From Aspergillus flavus (Eukaryota > Ascomycota > Eurotiomycetes > Eurotiales > Aspergillaceae), in contig NC_092407.1 in assembly GCF_009017415.1 (NCBI RefSeq), positions 1,736,001 to 1,800,000 on the forward strand: 64,000 bases of DNA, given 5' to 3'. Within the stretch, counting starts at the first letter, position 1. Every line of letters starts with the position of its first letter. Shown here piece after piece: positions 12,255-23,700 of this stretch. The notes below the pieces were generated by a model, which ran no database searches, was not told the DNA's origin, and saw only the letters and a list, made by a program, of their open reading frames with translations. Both the position numbers and the translations under genes were made by a program.

Positions 12255-13486
12255 GGTAAAGCGGAAAATTTAGCCTAAAGCTCAAGAATGTTCTCCACCG
12301 AAGCTCTAGAAGCTATGGAGAAGAAAGCAGGCGAACGAAAGGGTTATATTGAGCAGATCCAGCGGCTAACGACGGACGTACACCACGAGATGTGATGATG
12401 TGCTGAGCCTAAATCTGATGCAATCAGGCCGGTGCGTCAAGGCTGGTGTTGGCAACCGCCTGAAAAGGAATAAGGTCCTATATTATAAAAGACCATGCAA
12501 CCTCGTAAGAAAGAGCGAAAAAGGTGCAATGCTGACAGGGATTGAATTAGGGTATCTTATGACCGGTAGATTTAAGCTCTCCCCGTCAAATATGCATATA
12601 AGAATGATTAAAAGAAAGAGATGGAGCTAAACGAAAGATATCATAGATGGCAAAAGAACACAAAGAGAAAACAAAAATTTTTTTAAAAAAAAATAGACGT
12701 GAGTGCCACATGGTTGAGCCCATAACGCAATTAATTTTATGAAGGCGAAAAAGGGTAAAAAAAAGTTTGGTTCTGCAGCGGAACCAGTATCCACAGGAGA
12801 AAGCTCCCGGCCTTCTAAATCGCTGCGAGACCCTTTTCCTTGACAAATGAAAATCGATGGCGTGATAGCCTCGGCGCCTGTGAGGGTTTTTGCTTGCGGA
12901 AGATCCGCTATTCTTGATGCAATTAGGCCTAGATTGTCTTATTCCGCAGCTTTATATCCAACCTAGTGAGTCAAGTAGTATCCACGTTAGTCGAAACTGC
13001 ACCAGAAAAGCATCAGAAAGAAAAAGAAAAACAGGAAATGGTGTCCAAAAGAATTTTCGTTCAATTAAGTATGTACAATACAAAGTGGTCTGGTAATGGT
13101 CTCTGTTCAAATCAAGAAAAATTTCAATCCTGCGCCCACCCAGACTCCTAAGCCGTAGCTTCATCATTCATATCCAAGTTGTGGCAATTTGTATACTTCT
13201 CCCACCTCGAACGCCAAATCAAGGCAGTACAAAGCTAGACTGCTTTCTCGTGACAATGAAAATCGAAGCTGCAAGGATGAAGAAACACGGAAAGAAAAAG
13301 AAAAAAAGAAAAAGAAAAAAAAAGCGCTGACAGGTCTTCAACAGAAAGCGCCGTATATGAACTCGCACACGATTGATTAGATATAGAAAGGATGTAAAAT
13401 GCAGGAGAAATGAAAATACCGAAGAGAAAAGGACTATATCTTGACGTAGCATGTACCTGCATGCATGAGATTAGTCGTTCCACGTT
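12255..13486. other. intergenic: permease promoter and atg1 3' flank
   Basis: A 1.2-kb spacer. It contains an A-rich purine stretch near 13290-13325 and a poly-A/T stretch near 12680-12695. No coding region or RNA gene is recognisable. Confidence 0.5.
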
Positions 13487-16400
13487 CTATTTGGGCGTTG
13501 TCCCGACGGCCTGAGCAGCAGGCACCAAGCTGGACGGAGCCACCTTGCCAGGAACGCTAGAAGGTGGGCTCTGCCGTTTGGCCAACAGGGCGAGTTTTTT
13601 GCGCAGGGATGCCAAGCGACCCCTGATGCTGGATACCACTGCATGACCTGTCAGAAGAGAAATTTTGCCATTGTGTGCGCGGGATAACTCACATTTAATC
13701 ACCACCTGTCGGTCTTCCATCCGGACGCCATCCAGCATGGCTTTGTCGCCATCTCGCCGGGCATCGCCTCTGTCGGTGCCGCTTCCTGGCCCAGACCGGG
13801 ATACCTCTTCTTCTTCCAATACAGCTTCCAACATCCGAATGGCTGTGACATACGCTATCTCGCACCCGGAAAGCTCTTCACCCGTAAGTTCATTGATAGC
13901 GGCTGCCCGACTCATCTCTAGTGCCCGATCGTACATTAGCTTCTCCGCCGTCACACCCGAACTAACGACAACGTCCGTTGATGCGCCGGAGCCGACGGAG
14001 GGGCCGACGGAGTGATTACTGGGATGACTGGGGTGATCTGGTGGCAAGCGTTTCTGGCCCTCGATTAATTTGAGACGAACAAATTCTGCCTTTTCCAACA
14101 CCTCGTTGAATCGATTTCGCACCCATTGTACGACATTGTTGATGCGGTTGCTGACAAGCGTACTCGTGGCGTCCGTCCTCCCCATGGCCGATTCGCCAAA
14201 TGCTTCTCCACGGTTCTTCCGGGACCACCAAGCGCCAGCGATATCCATAGATTTTGCCAACAAAGAGAGTGCTTTGACGTAGAGAACGAGGGCTTCTTCG
14301 GACAGAGTTACAACGGCATCAACCGTGAGCCCACCATCTGTCAGATCGGTAGAATCTCGCTCCCCACCGGGCACATTAGCCCTTCCCGACGGGTCTGTTT
14401 GAACGGAAGGCGCCAGAGGGATGAGTTGCTTGTATTTGACCTCAGCGAAGCCATACACCACGTCACTCCGCGTGGCACATTCCTCGATCACTTGGACGGT
14501 CTTCGCGTCCTCATCCAAGGTCACGTTAGTCCTTGCTCCATCCCCGACAACCATCAAACTACCTTGAGCCGCCGGATACGCCGGGAAGGGATTGTAGCCC
14601 AGTGGGGGAGAACGCCCTCCTTTCGTAATAGTCATGGGTGGCGAGAAGCCCATCCCAAACAAGCGTCCGCTGGCCATGTGGAGCGCTTTTGAGATGGCGG
14701 ACGTAGGACTCTGGCCGTATCGACGCTCATAGGAACCTTGACGAGTGTGCGTCGAATCAGCCCGAGCTCGTCCCGAAGCAACTTGCATTGCTTTACCTGT
14801 AGTGGCCAAGGGCGACGTAGCTGTCGCCGTGGACGAGCCTTGTGTGCCCGGACGACGCGATAGAGCATAGGCGTTCCTGGGGAAACCACCCTGGATCCGA
14901 GGACTATGTGCCAATTCATCTGCAAACGCATTTACCTCCACAGCACGTTTCTCAACGAGCACGTAGTCTCTCTCAAACGCAATTTCTTGTGCAGCGCGCT
15001 CACTTTCCTCTTTCGTTTTCTCAGCTTGCTTCTCAGTTTGCGGGACTCCCGCGTAGGTATTTCGGCTCCTTTGCCGCTCCATCACAGCGGCCGTAGCGTT
15101 TCGATCTACAAGCTCCTGGCGACCGGGAGCCGTGGCAAGAGAAACCACACTTGGTCTCCGAGGCGTCGTGGTTACCGTTTCTTTAGATGTAGTCGCCCTG
15201 TCCCCACTTCCCATCCTACGCATAGGAGATGCAGCCGGCGGAGTGTCCGACCTCTGCGTGGGAGGTCGATGAGCAGCTGGGTACGATACTTGATCGTCCT
15301 TTTTTCCAGGGTACGACGCGTCTTTCTCACGTTTCATCCCGGTGGGGGTCCTTGACCCCGTTCGAGACTGAGGACGAGATGTAGATCCGGAGGTGTTCAC
15401 TGCGACAGACGAACGGCGGGACGTCGAAGGAGCATCATCAGCTATTAGCCCCGGGATGGGTCCTGTGATAGTGTCGCAGTCGAAGAAATCGGAGAAATTC
15501 ATACGTTCCACAGGATTCCGCTTCAGTAGCATTCGGATAAGTGACTTTATTTGTTCCGAAGCAGGATTCTCCTCGGGGAACTTGATCCTGTCCTCTCCTT
15601 TCTCAATCTTCCGAAGCAGCTCAACATGGTTCGTTGCCCGAAAAGGAGGCTTGCCCACCACCATCTCGTAAAGCACTGTGCCCACCGACCAAAGATCTGC
15701 TTTAGCATCGTATTTCTCGTACCGGAGGATCTCGGGAGCCATATACAGAGGGGAACCACACAATGTTTCAGCAAGCGACGTCGACGGAAGGGACCGAGCA
15801 AAACCGAAATCCGCAATCTTGAGCATTGGTAGAGATTCTAATCCCGTTGCAGGGCTAAAGGATTCATCACACCCTTTGAACGGCACGACCTGAGCCACAC
15901 CACTCCGGTACGATGACGGAGACGGACACAGTAGTAGATTTTGTGGCTTGATGTCACGGTGGATCAAGTTTCGATCTCGGAGAAATTTCAGGGCGCTTGC
16001 CAGCTGCTTGAGGAAATGGCGGACGACCACTTCATTTAGTGCGCCACCACGGGGGTTCGGATACTTCGCAATCATGTCCTGCGTATAACGATGGTCCCCG
16101 AGTGTATCTCGGCGCTTGATGAACAGTGACAGATCTCCCAAGGCACAATATTCCATCACCAGGTGGATGTGTGACGTCGTCTCATGGCAGTCAATGAGGG
16201 CAACGATATGTGGATGGTATAGCCCTTTCAGGATATGAATTTCCGAGGAAAGGTTCTCTTTTAGTTTCTTATTCAATTTGGAGAGGTTGACGGACTTGAT
16301 GGCGACGTAAGTACGTGATTTCTAGAAACCCCAAAGTATTTAGCATTAGCTCCGTATAGCTCCACTTGAATAGACCTAATGAACCTTAACAAGTCTAGAC

Positions 16401-16530
16401 TTACCGTATGCACACCCTGATAAACTGTAGCAAAACTCCCTCGGCCAATTTCATCCAGTCTAGTATAACGACCAATGGGCATCTCGGCATGGGAGGTCTC
16501 CCTGGACCTCCTGTGGTGTGAAGACGACAT
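13487..16530 (-). CDS. atg1: autophagy serine/threonine kinase Atg1
   Basis: ULK-type kinase that starts autophagosome formation at the pre-autophagosomal structure with Atg13/Atg17. Exon 16530-16405 (42 codons) joins 16321-13487 across an 83-nt GT-AG intron, giving 986 residues. The kinase domain is at the N-terminus: glycine loop [11 protein letters not shown], catalytic Lys in VAIK (residue 51), HRDIKPQN (~164), DFGFA, and the activation segment [15 protein letters not shown] with the conserved Thr of the family. A long Ser/Pro-rich linker follows. The C-terminal tandem MIT-like region binds Atg13 in the family. A second, 45-nt in-frame intron is likely near 13647-13691 (GTGAGT ... GACAG); removing it gives IKCHAVVSSI and 971 residues, closer to other Aspergillus Atg1 proteins. 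The codon frame is open either way. Confidence 0.97.
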
Positions 16531-18209
16531 ACTGCGAACAGGGCGACGACAACGCCCTAAGAGGAGCGTCTACAAAGAATCAACCACACCCCGGCGGCCA
16601 CAACTACCTCAGCAACGGCAGCAACAACGATTGCTGATGGAAGTGGCCCATCAGGGGAAGGAAGAGATGATGTCCAGAGAGTTGGTCGATAGGGTGCTAT
16701 CAAGGAATAGATAAGGCTGAAGAAAGGGCGGAGAAGGTATGTAGAAGGATAGCAGAAGCCGGGAGCTGTGGAACGAAGGAGGAGATGATGGGCGAATATC
16801 GGGCGTCAAGGACCGAAACGACAGAAAGTGGACCAAGTCGCTGTGAAGGAGAAAGTGTCGAGGTGAGCAGCAGCAACGACAAGGATGGGAACAGTATACA
16901 GGCGTACGAGAGCGGTGAGGCGGAAACGGGTGCTCTACGCTGATAGGAAGGCGATAGCTGCAGGAGGTAGCCAAGGATGTTGATCAAGGTCGATGGTGGT
17001 CGGGATTATCCCCGATAACACTCTATAGAAGGTGGTACAAGCGTGGATGCGAGAAAACGCAAATGGCGGAAGATCAGAGAAATAGGAGAGTGTCAAATAG
17101 AGGCAAATGGACAGGAAAGGAGAGGAAGTACCGACTCTGGCGTATCAGCGGAGGATGATGTGATGAGGCCAGGGCGGGTGACAAGCAGTAGACCCAAGGA
17201 ACGTTTGACGATCTCGTCTTTGGGGGAAAGTACCAGTGCTAAACTAGTCCGCGATAACGATCTATTGGGGACCAGTGGGAAGCAAGGCGGTCAGAAGGGC
17301 GGCGATGGATTTGGAGATGATCGGGAACCAATCCAGATGAATATCCAAAACAGGAACAGGTTGGTTACTGGAATGACTGGGATGACTGGGAGGAGAATGG
17401 TCAGATTCCTGAAGGCGACTGTAAAATGATGGAAGATCCAGAAAAAATGGCGAAGATAGAGAACCAGGGTGTCTCAGAAACGGGAACCTAATCCAGCGGT
17501 GGCCTGAGGCCGGAAGATCACAGGATCACAGGATCATTCCGGGGGTTATCACGTTATCTTCGATCGCCGCCAGGACATACAAGGACCTTGTCCATGACAT
17601 CTACAACTCTACAAAGTGTACCGAGTCGTCCGTCATTCACCATGACACCTGCACTTCCTGTTACTCATACTCTCTTTTAGCCAGAGTGAATGACTCATCT
17701 GATGATAGCCTCCTGTCCGCAAGCGCCCGGTTTGCCACTGAATGACTGAAGATTGATCTGCCGAATCATCGATAAGACCAAAGTGGAGACGCGTTAGATA
17801 CGTTGGCGTCCACTAACGAGGCGATCAGCAACGTCCTTGACGAATCGTAGAAAGTTGCCTAAGGGGATTCAACCAGTCATCTATTATTATTCTCAGGTAT
17901 GGTATCTTTTTCCCATGTCACGGGTGGACCCCCAAACAATATCCTCGTCATGTGAATCTGTTCCAACACATCAAGGCACAGACTATCTACGCCGCTCATT
18001 ATTCCTTCTAAATCTTGCAACACAAGGTAGAGAGGAGAAAGGAAAGTCAAAAAAAAAAAAAAAAAAAAAGACAGAAAACCATGGACAAGAATGAAATACA
18101 AGACAGATCCCCCTACCCATTTTCCTGATCTAGAAAGTCAAAACCATGCCAGATAAGCTTCTCAGGGACTGTTTCATCCAGAAAGCATGTCCCAGTAATC
18201 TACCTGTCC
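16531..18209. other. intergenic: atg1 promoter/leader and sec59 3' flank
   Basis: A 1.7-kb spacer, probably including a long atg1 5' leader. Small open frames occur on both strands at 16.6-17.4 kb but lack domain or codon support. A run of 21 A residues lies at 18049-18069 close to the dolichol kinase 3' end. Confidence 0.5.
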
Positions 18210-20888
18210 TCACAACCCGAGTCCCCTGACGAGCAGCCACAGCACAATCGGTACGACAACATTGTCGTTGCACCCCGTCAAAATCGCTTCGGTCGCACTG
18301 GTGCCTGCAGCTGCTATGATGGCTTTGCACACCGTCCAAAGCCAGAATACTTGATTCTGCCCATCGTTCCCATGCACAGCCCACTGGCCCGCGGCAAGCC
18401 ACAGTCGGGCAAAAACTAGACCACCGGTCACGGCCGCCGCAAAAGCCACGCTGCCTTCCAAGGACTTGCCTCCACCCCAGAACCACTTACGCCGACCAAA
18501 CCGACGACCCACTAGTGACGCGGCTGCATCTCCAAGACCGACGCATACTACTCCGCTGACCATACTGACATCCCGGAACTGAACGTTCCATGCGCCCCAC
18601 GGGTGATCTTCCGACCGGGGGATGTCAGCCAAAGAAAGCCAAAGAGGAATGGAGCATCCGATGAGAAGGAAGATGTGAGAGATGATGACAGGCCCCCGAT
18701 GGTCACGGCCGTCAACATAGGGTGCCAGGAAATAAGTCAACGGTCGAGAGATTGGCGGCATTTGGGAGGCCCGGAAAAGATCCAGGAGGAGAAATATAGA
18801 CAGTACTAGAGCCAGAGCAAGAGCACAGAATGCAGGATCGATGTAGATGGTAGGAAGAAACATCAATACCATCATGCCGTGGAAAACCTTGCGTCTTGTA
18901 TCCACTTCTACGAGGGAGCTCAACTGGAAAACAACGCCCAGGCCCATCATAATCACCACAATACAGTGAGCAGCAATCAGAAGACGTGTGTTGGCTTCGC
19001 CAAAAGAAGTTTGCCGGAGACACTCCATCCAGCCGAGAGAGCATATTTCACCGTCCAAGCGAGGAGGAAGAGGGATCCAATACTCCAGGTTCCACATGAT
19101 CACCCAGAACCTGAACCAAGACACATTTCCAAGTAGGTAGCTCAGGGCCCACCCGAAGGGCTCCTCTCCTTGCAGTGCGCGCTCGCCCACGTACTTTCGC
19201 ACAGGACCCATGATGATAATTGTCACAGCAGCATATACGTACAGGGCATAAAGCCATTTCCGCACTTGTGCTTGTGGTACAGTCAGTGACAAAAAGGATG
19301 CCAGACCCGGGGCCATCGATCGTTTCCGTCGGCCAGATGGAGTGGTCCTGATACGCTCTGAATGTGCAACCTCATCCACGCTGGAGATGGTATGTCGTCT
19401 TCGATGTACGGCATGCCGATGGCCGTTCTCTTGGGGAGCTTTGTCGGCCAGTTCTCTAGCTGGAGTCTTGTCTCGGAACTCATGCGTTGTTCTGCGTGGT
19501 ATTGGCGCTATGTGAGCCTCGGATTCACTGTCCGACAAAGCATCTTCAGAGGAGCCCGTTCGGCTCAGTTTTTGGCAGAGTTTATGGTCGATAACATACA
19601 GGAGATTTATTCGTGATTGCGAACCACTGGGCGACCGTCTAAACTTCCAGCTGGGGATCCTAGCCAGAGCGACCTCCCAACGGAGAACATGTCGGCAAGA
19701 GATAAAAATGCACAAGCCGCCCAACCACAATAGCGCCTTAAGGATCTCCGCCTGGGGGGCGCTCGCAAACAAAAACAGATTCACAAGAGCACTCGTCAAA
19801 AGCTGTAGTTCTGCCGGAAGGATACTGGTAGTTAATAAGAAATCTAAAGTGGGTATCAATGCTTGATGGAACGGAAAAACAAGAGTCAAAACTTCAGAAT
19901 TGAGGCCGCGAAGTGTGAGAGGCTTGGGTATCGTGTGATCTGCAGAAAAATGCTCCGAGACAAGAATGGGTATCAACGTGACCAACCAATGGACGACACT
20001 GTGACCATGCATCCACTCGCGCAGTGGAATGACAGGGGCGGGTAAAGACGAGAGACTGAGAATGATGTTCGGCAGTACCAACGCAGGTCTACAGTGCGCC
20101 AAGGATAAAGAGGTGTAGATGGGTATCAAAATCGGGTAAAGAAGAGGTGCGGGATCGAAACTGCTTGGAATGGTAAAAGAGTATAGTCCGGAAAGCCGTA
20201 GGCGTCCATTTCTCCTCAGCGGATACACCGCGTACAGGCCGGTGACAAGAAGGCCATGCGCAAGTAGTTCTGCCAGGCGATAAAGGTAAGCAATGAATTT
20301 CACAAAATGCCAACAGCAATCATACGTACCTTTCCTCCAAGCCCATGCAAGTAACCTCGTATTCTCCTGGGACAGCACAACCGCACCCACGGACAATAGA
20401 AGACCGGTCTCTAATAGCCTCCGCAAGACTTCGAGGCGCTTTTCCCCAGCCTTCCCTCGTAGTCCCACCCTTCCTGTTCCCGTATCTTCACTGGAGCTCT
20501 GTCGTGAGCTCCGGGACGTTGACCGTCCCAGCGAGGGCCACGGTTGCAATAACGGCAACCACGAGTCACGGTCCGCGGTACCATTGAAGCCCGAACGCAG
20601 CCCTTTCCGCTGCCGAAGCGGTGGCGCTGGGAGTCCTTTTAAAATTCCTGTACTCTCATCGTCTGCCTCGGTGCCGCTATCACTAGACGTTTTAGGCCAT
20701 GAATTGGGAGTTGGTTGATCGCGGCCATCGGTAGGTAGCAGATGCGGTTCGGAGCGTTTTGAGCCCTTGCGATGGTAGGGGTGCGGCGACCGGGAAGAAT
20801 TTCGGAGACTGTCCGAGATAAATGAGTCGGATTGTATTAGATTACTGGAGGGAGTTAATCTCTCCTCATGGTTCTGCGAAGCGGCCAT
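18210..20888 (-). CDS. sec59: dolichol kinase (Sec59)
   Basis: ER-membrane CTP-dependent kinase that makes dolichyl phosphate for N-glycosylation, O-mannosylation and GPI synthesis. The open frame is 892 residues. The C-terminal ~400 residues carry the family signatures: RRKVFHGMMV, the transmembrane/loop region PYVDGRDHRGPVIISH, and the CTP-binding GLGDAAASLVGRRFG with WGGGKSLEGS. More than ten hydrophobic spans are visible. The first ~150 residues are a Ser/Arg-rich cytosolic extension common in filamentous fungi. A 60-nt in-frame intron probably lies at 20270-20329 (donor GTACGT, acceptor GGCAG). Its removal joins AWAWRK to ELLAHGLLVTG and gives 872 residues. It is in tandem with dph6. Confidence 0.95.
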   Translation of the reverse strand: MAASQNHEERLTPSSNLIQSDSFISDSLRNSSRSPHPYHRKGSKRSEPHLLPTDGRDQPTPNSWPKTSSDSGTEADDESTGILKGLPAPPLRQRKGLRSGFNGTADRDSWLPLLQPWPSLGRSTSRSSRQSSSEDTGTGRVGLRGKAGEKRLEVLRRLLETGLLLSVGAVVLSQENTRLLAWAWRKGTYDCCWHFVKFIAYLYRLAELLAHGLLVTGLYAVYPLRRNGRLRLSGLYSFTIPSSFDPAPLLYPILIPIYTSLSLAHCRPALVLPNIILSLSSLPAPVIPLREWMHGHSVVHWLVTLIPILVSEHFSADHTIPKPLTLRGLNSEVLTLVFPFHQALIPTLDFLLTTSILPAELQLLTSALVNLFLFASAPQAEILKALLWLGGLCIFISCRHVLRWEVALARIPSWKFRRSPSGSQSRINLLYVIDHKLCQKLSRTGSSEDALSDSESEAHIAPIPRRTTHEFRDKTPARELADKAPQENGHRHAVHRRRHTISSVDEVAHSERIRTTPSGRRKRSMAPGLASFLSLTVPQAQVRKWLYALYVYAAVTIIIMGPVRKYVGERALQGEEPFGWALSYLLGNVSWFRFWVIMWNLEYWIPLPPRLDGEICSLGWMECLRQTSFGEANTRLLIAAHCIVVIMMGLGVVFQLSSLVEVDTRRKVFHGMMVLMFLPTIYIDPAFCALALALVLSIFLLLDLFRASQMPPISRPLTYFLAPYVDGRDHRGPVIISHIFLLIGCSIPLWLSLADIPRSEDHPWGAWNVQFRDVSMVSGVVCVGLGDAAASLVGRRFGRRKWFWGGGKSLEGSVAFAAAVTGGLVFARLWLAAGQWAVHGNDGQNQVFWLWTVCKAIIAAAGTSATEAILTGCNDNVVVPIVLWLLVRGLGL

Positions 20889-21465
20889 GACCCCATGGAC
20901 TCTTGATCGGAGAGTTTTAGAGCGAGTACGTCATATCTGAGGAGACAGTTGCGGAGACACGAGGACACTAAACTGAGAAACCACGTTAGTAGATTATCCA
21001 TAAGCCGGTCCAAACGGGCAATCCAAGGCATACAAGTGAGTATAAAGGCGTATTGCTGGTGGAGTGCGAAGGATCGGTTGTTATTCAATGAGGCAACGAA
21101 AACGGAGGCGGTTTTTTGCTTATCACATGCTTTTTAGGCTCACGGGATAATGCGAGTCAACGGTCACCCAGATTATGCATAGATCTAGGCCTCTAGGATT
21201 AACACCTGCACTGGCAATTTTCCTGGTCCTATTTCATGAAATCCAGTAATGCTTCATATGAAACATGTCCCAGTCAACCCTGAGTCAGCGTACCACTGCT
21301 GATCCTGTATCGCCAGACACTTATCTCCTGATGTCTAAGCACACTTATCGAGCAGTTGTGACCAATCAATTAGGGTTGATGCTAAATCTACACACAGGCC
21401 TTCCGGTTAAACGTGGCATCAGCCTTATTCTTATGTCACGCAATATGCAGCGGTAGTAATTCTGT
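20889..21465. promoter_or_regulatory. sec59 promoter and dph6 3' flank
   Basis: A 577-bp spacer between tandem minus-strand genes. No gene is seen in it. Confidence 0.5.
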
Positions 21466-23700
21466 CTACTCTGTCCACGCGTCCGTGGGGTTATGCGTCT
21501 GTAGGATAATCCCAGCCGCCAATTGCCGCCCTTTTTGGCCCCATACTGACGTGCAAGGCACGATCTGACCCGGCCAAGTATTGGCAGACAGCGGCTGTGC
21601 TGTGTAGAGAACTGCATGGGAAACACCCGCTGTGGAGTATCTTTCGAGAAGGCGCTGCAGGCACGACTCCAGTTCGGTACCATTGTCAATCTCGACTCCT
21701 GTGTATCGCAGATTCCCGTCCGTGATGGTGTCGATCTTGCGACCAACATCCAATTCTTCCGCAGCCATTTTCAAGCCACCACACCGGCAACCCAAACCCT
21801 GCCATTCGATATCGCTACCCCGGGGAAGTTCGGCAACCTGGACAGCAAAAAATGGAGGAACCAGTACGTCCGACTGCACCACGGATATGTTAGGCAAAGC
21901 AGCTGCCTCTAGGTTTATTGGCTGGTCATGAGCTCGTCCTCCATACTTGATGTCCCAAGCATCCAACACCGGCTCTTCGTCATCCTCGTCTGAATCTGTT
22001 TGCTGGGCATACATCATCTCCCACAGACGCCATGCGATTTGCGCTTTGGTACCGATATGATCTGCTCCCGTTAGATACGCAACTGCCCCCAGCCACCAGT
22101 CAACCTGCATCGCTGCCCCAATCCTCCACATGTGCTGCAAAGACAGCACCGCTCGCAAGGAGTAGCCCTCTAGCCACGACTCTGGGCCAGCCACCATATC
22201 CATCGACGCCGGTTCCAGAGGTATCTGACCGGCAATGTACACCAGCCGCTCTGATCGCACCGGAATAGACATAGCCTGGGAATACGGCCCAATATTAGCC
22301 GGGGCCCAGTATGATCGGGACTGAACATGAAGACCCTGCCGCAGATCCCTGGGACCCAAATCAACGACCAACGAGACCATAATATTCACGCCCTCGGGGA
22401 GGCTATTCCCACAGGCCACCGTAGCTCTAGCCGGGGGATTCGGCTTCTTAAAAAGCGAAACGTAGATATCGTTCATCAACGGGAAATCAACCATCGAGCG
22501 AATCAAAACCGTAGCAAAGACAATATCAGCCGGTGTCCGCGTACCCGTAGACTCCAATATAAGCTGTATCTTCCGCGCAATCGCCTCCATCTGCTCCCCA
22601 GCACCAGGACCAGCCTCAGGCGCCGCAAGATTCGAGATAGCCCAAGTACCACCATTCCTCGACTGAGCGACCTCCCCAAGCCGCCACATCGACTGAGACT
22701 CCTCCACAGTCTTGACCTCCAAATCCCCCACCTCCGAAACCACCCCATCCAAAACCCCAGAGAACTTCACATCTAACAACGCCGGCCGCCTCACATCCCC
22801 CGGCGAAACCCCATCCTCTCCATCCTTGGGCACACACCTCGCCCCCCGAAGTCTCACAAACCCAACACCCCCCTCCCCAGAACAGACCTCCCTCTCCTCA
22901 ATCTCAATCCTTCCCTTCCAAAGAAACCCAGGCCCATCAACCGCCAGACTCTCATACTCACCCCCCTCCCCTAGAACCGCACCCCCAAGATCATCCACCA
23001 CAAACCTCCTCATCCCCCTCTCAATCCTCCTCCGCACAAGCCCATCCGCACTCGAAACATCCCCCCAAAGAAACCCCTCATCCAACCCCCCAGAGGCAAC
23101 CTTAATAATCCTCGCCTCACACCCAACGCCCGCCATATCCTCCAATAACCCAGCCTGCGTAACCACGCCCTCCCGCTCCACCGGCGCAGGAAGCACCGGA
23201 TAATTCCACAACCAAGCCAACGGCGTCAACCCCAACCGAAACGCCACATTCTCAATCCTCGTTCTTTGATAAGTAGACAAGATCGCCCCAGCACAGACAG
23301 CATTCGCCTCCGGATGACGTTCCATCACCCGTTTCAGCAGCGGAACGAGCGACTCCGTCTCATCTTGGCCATCTTCCTGGTGGGATTCAGCCATCTGATC
23401 CGCGGCATCATTGCGATAGATGCGGGCTGTGTCGACCGCGCCGCCGGAAATGGGGGCGCGGTAAAGAGGGATGTCCAAGGCCTGCTCGTAGAGGGGGATT
23501 ACGGCGTGGCCAATGGTTTGGTACATGAAGCTGTCGATGTCTTCTTGGGCATCTTGGACGGGCGGGTGGAGATTGGCTAGGGCGATGACTTTGTGGCCGT
23601 TGCGGATACAATGTAGGAGGGAGTAGAGGGAGTCTTTTCCTCCGGATATTAGGGCGATCACGTTTAGGCTTTTGCCTTGTGGTTGTGGTGATGGGGTCAT
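21466..23700 (-). CDS. dph6: diphthine--ammonia ligase Dph6
   Basis: Catalyses the last step of diphthamide synthesis on elongation factor 2, the ATP-dependent amidation of diphthine. The frame is a single exon of 744 residues. The N-terminal ATP-pyrophosphatase domain has the PP-loop SGGKDS at residues 19-24, then NGHKVIALANL, and the signature GEGGEYESLAVDGP. The C-terminal half has two YjgF/RidA-like domains (first around SYWAPANIGPYSQAM, second around HAVLYTAQPL), the standard Dph6 architecture in fungi. Part of the coding region (about 22.7-23.25 kb) is unusually C-rich on the plus strand. Another diphthamide enzyme, Dph4, lies 14 kb away. Confidence 0.95.
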   Translation of the reverse strand: MTPSPQPQGKSLNVIALISGGKDSLYSLLHCIRNGHKVIALANLHPPVQDAQEDIDSFMYQTIGHAVIPLYEQALDIPLYRAPISGGAVDTARIYRNDAADQMAESHQEDGQDETESLVPLLKRVMERHPEANAVCAGAILSTYQRTRIENVAFRLGLTPLAWLWNYPVLPAPVEREGVVTQAGLLEDMAGVGCEARIIKVASGGLDEGFLWGDVSSADGLVRRRIERGMRRFVVDDLGGAVLGEGGEYESLAVDGPGFLWKGRIEIEEREVCSGEGGVGFVRLRGARCVPKDGEDGVSPGDVRRPALLDVKFSGVLDGVVSEVGDLEVKTVEESQSMWRLGEVAQSRNGGTWAISNLAAPEAGPGAGEQMEAIARKIQLILESTGTRTPADIVFATVLIRSMVDFPLMNDIYVSLFKKPNPPARATVACGNSLPEGVNIMVSLVVDLGPRDLRQGLHVQSRSYWAPANIGPYSQAMSIPVRSERLVYIAGQIPLEPASMDMVAGPESWLEGYSLRAVLSLQHMWRIGAAMQVDWWLGAVAYLTGADHIGTKAQIAWRLWEMMYAQQTDSDEDDEEPVLDAWDIKYGGRAHDQPINLEAAALPNISVVQSDVLVPPFFAVQVAELPRGSDIEWQGLGCRCGGLKMAAEELDVGRKIDTITDGNLRYTGVEIDNGTELESCLQRLLERYSTAGVSHAVLYTAQPLSANTWPGQIVPCTSVWGQKGRQLAAGIILQTHNPTDAWTE

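Noticed and set aside
17043..17429. 128-codon frame upstream of atg1
   Set aside because: Low-information, charged composition with no motif; more likely atg1 leader or promoter DNA.
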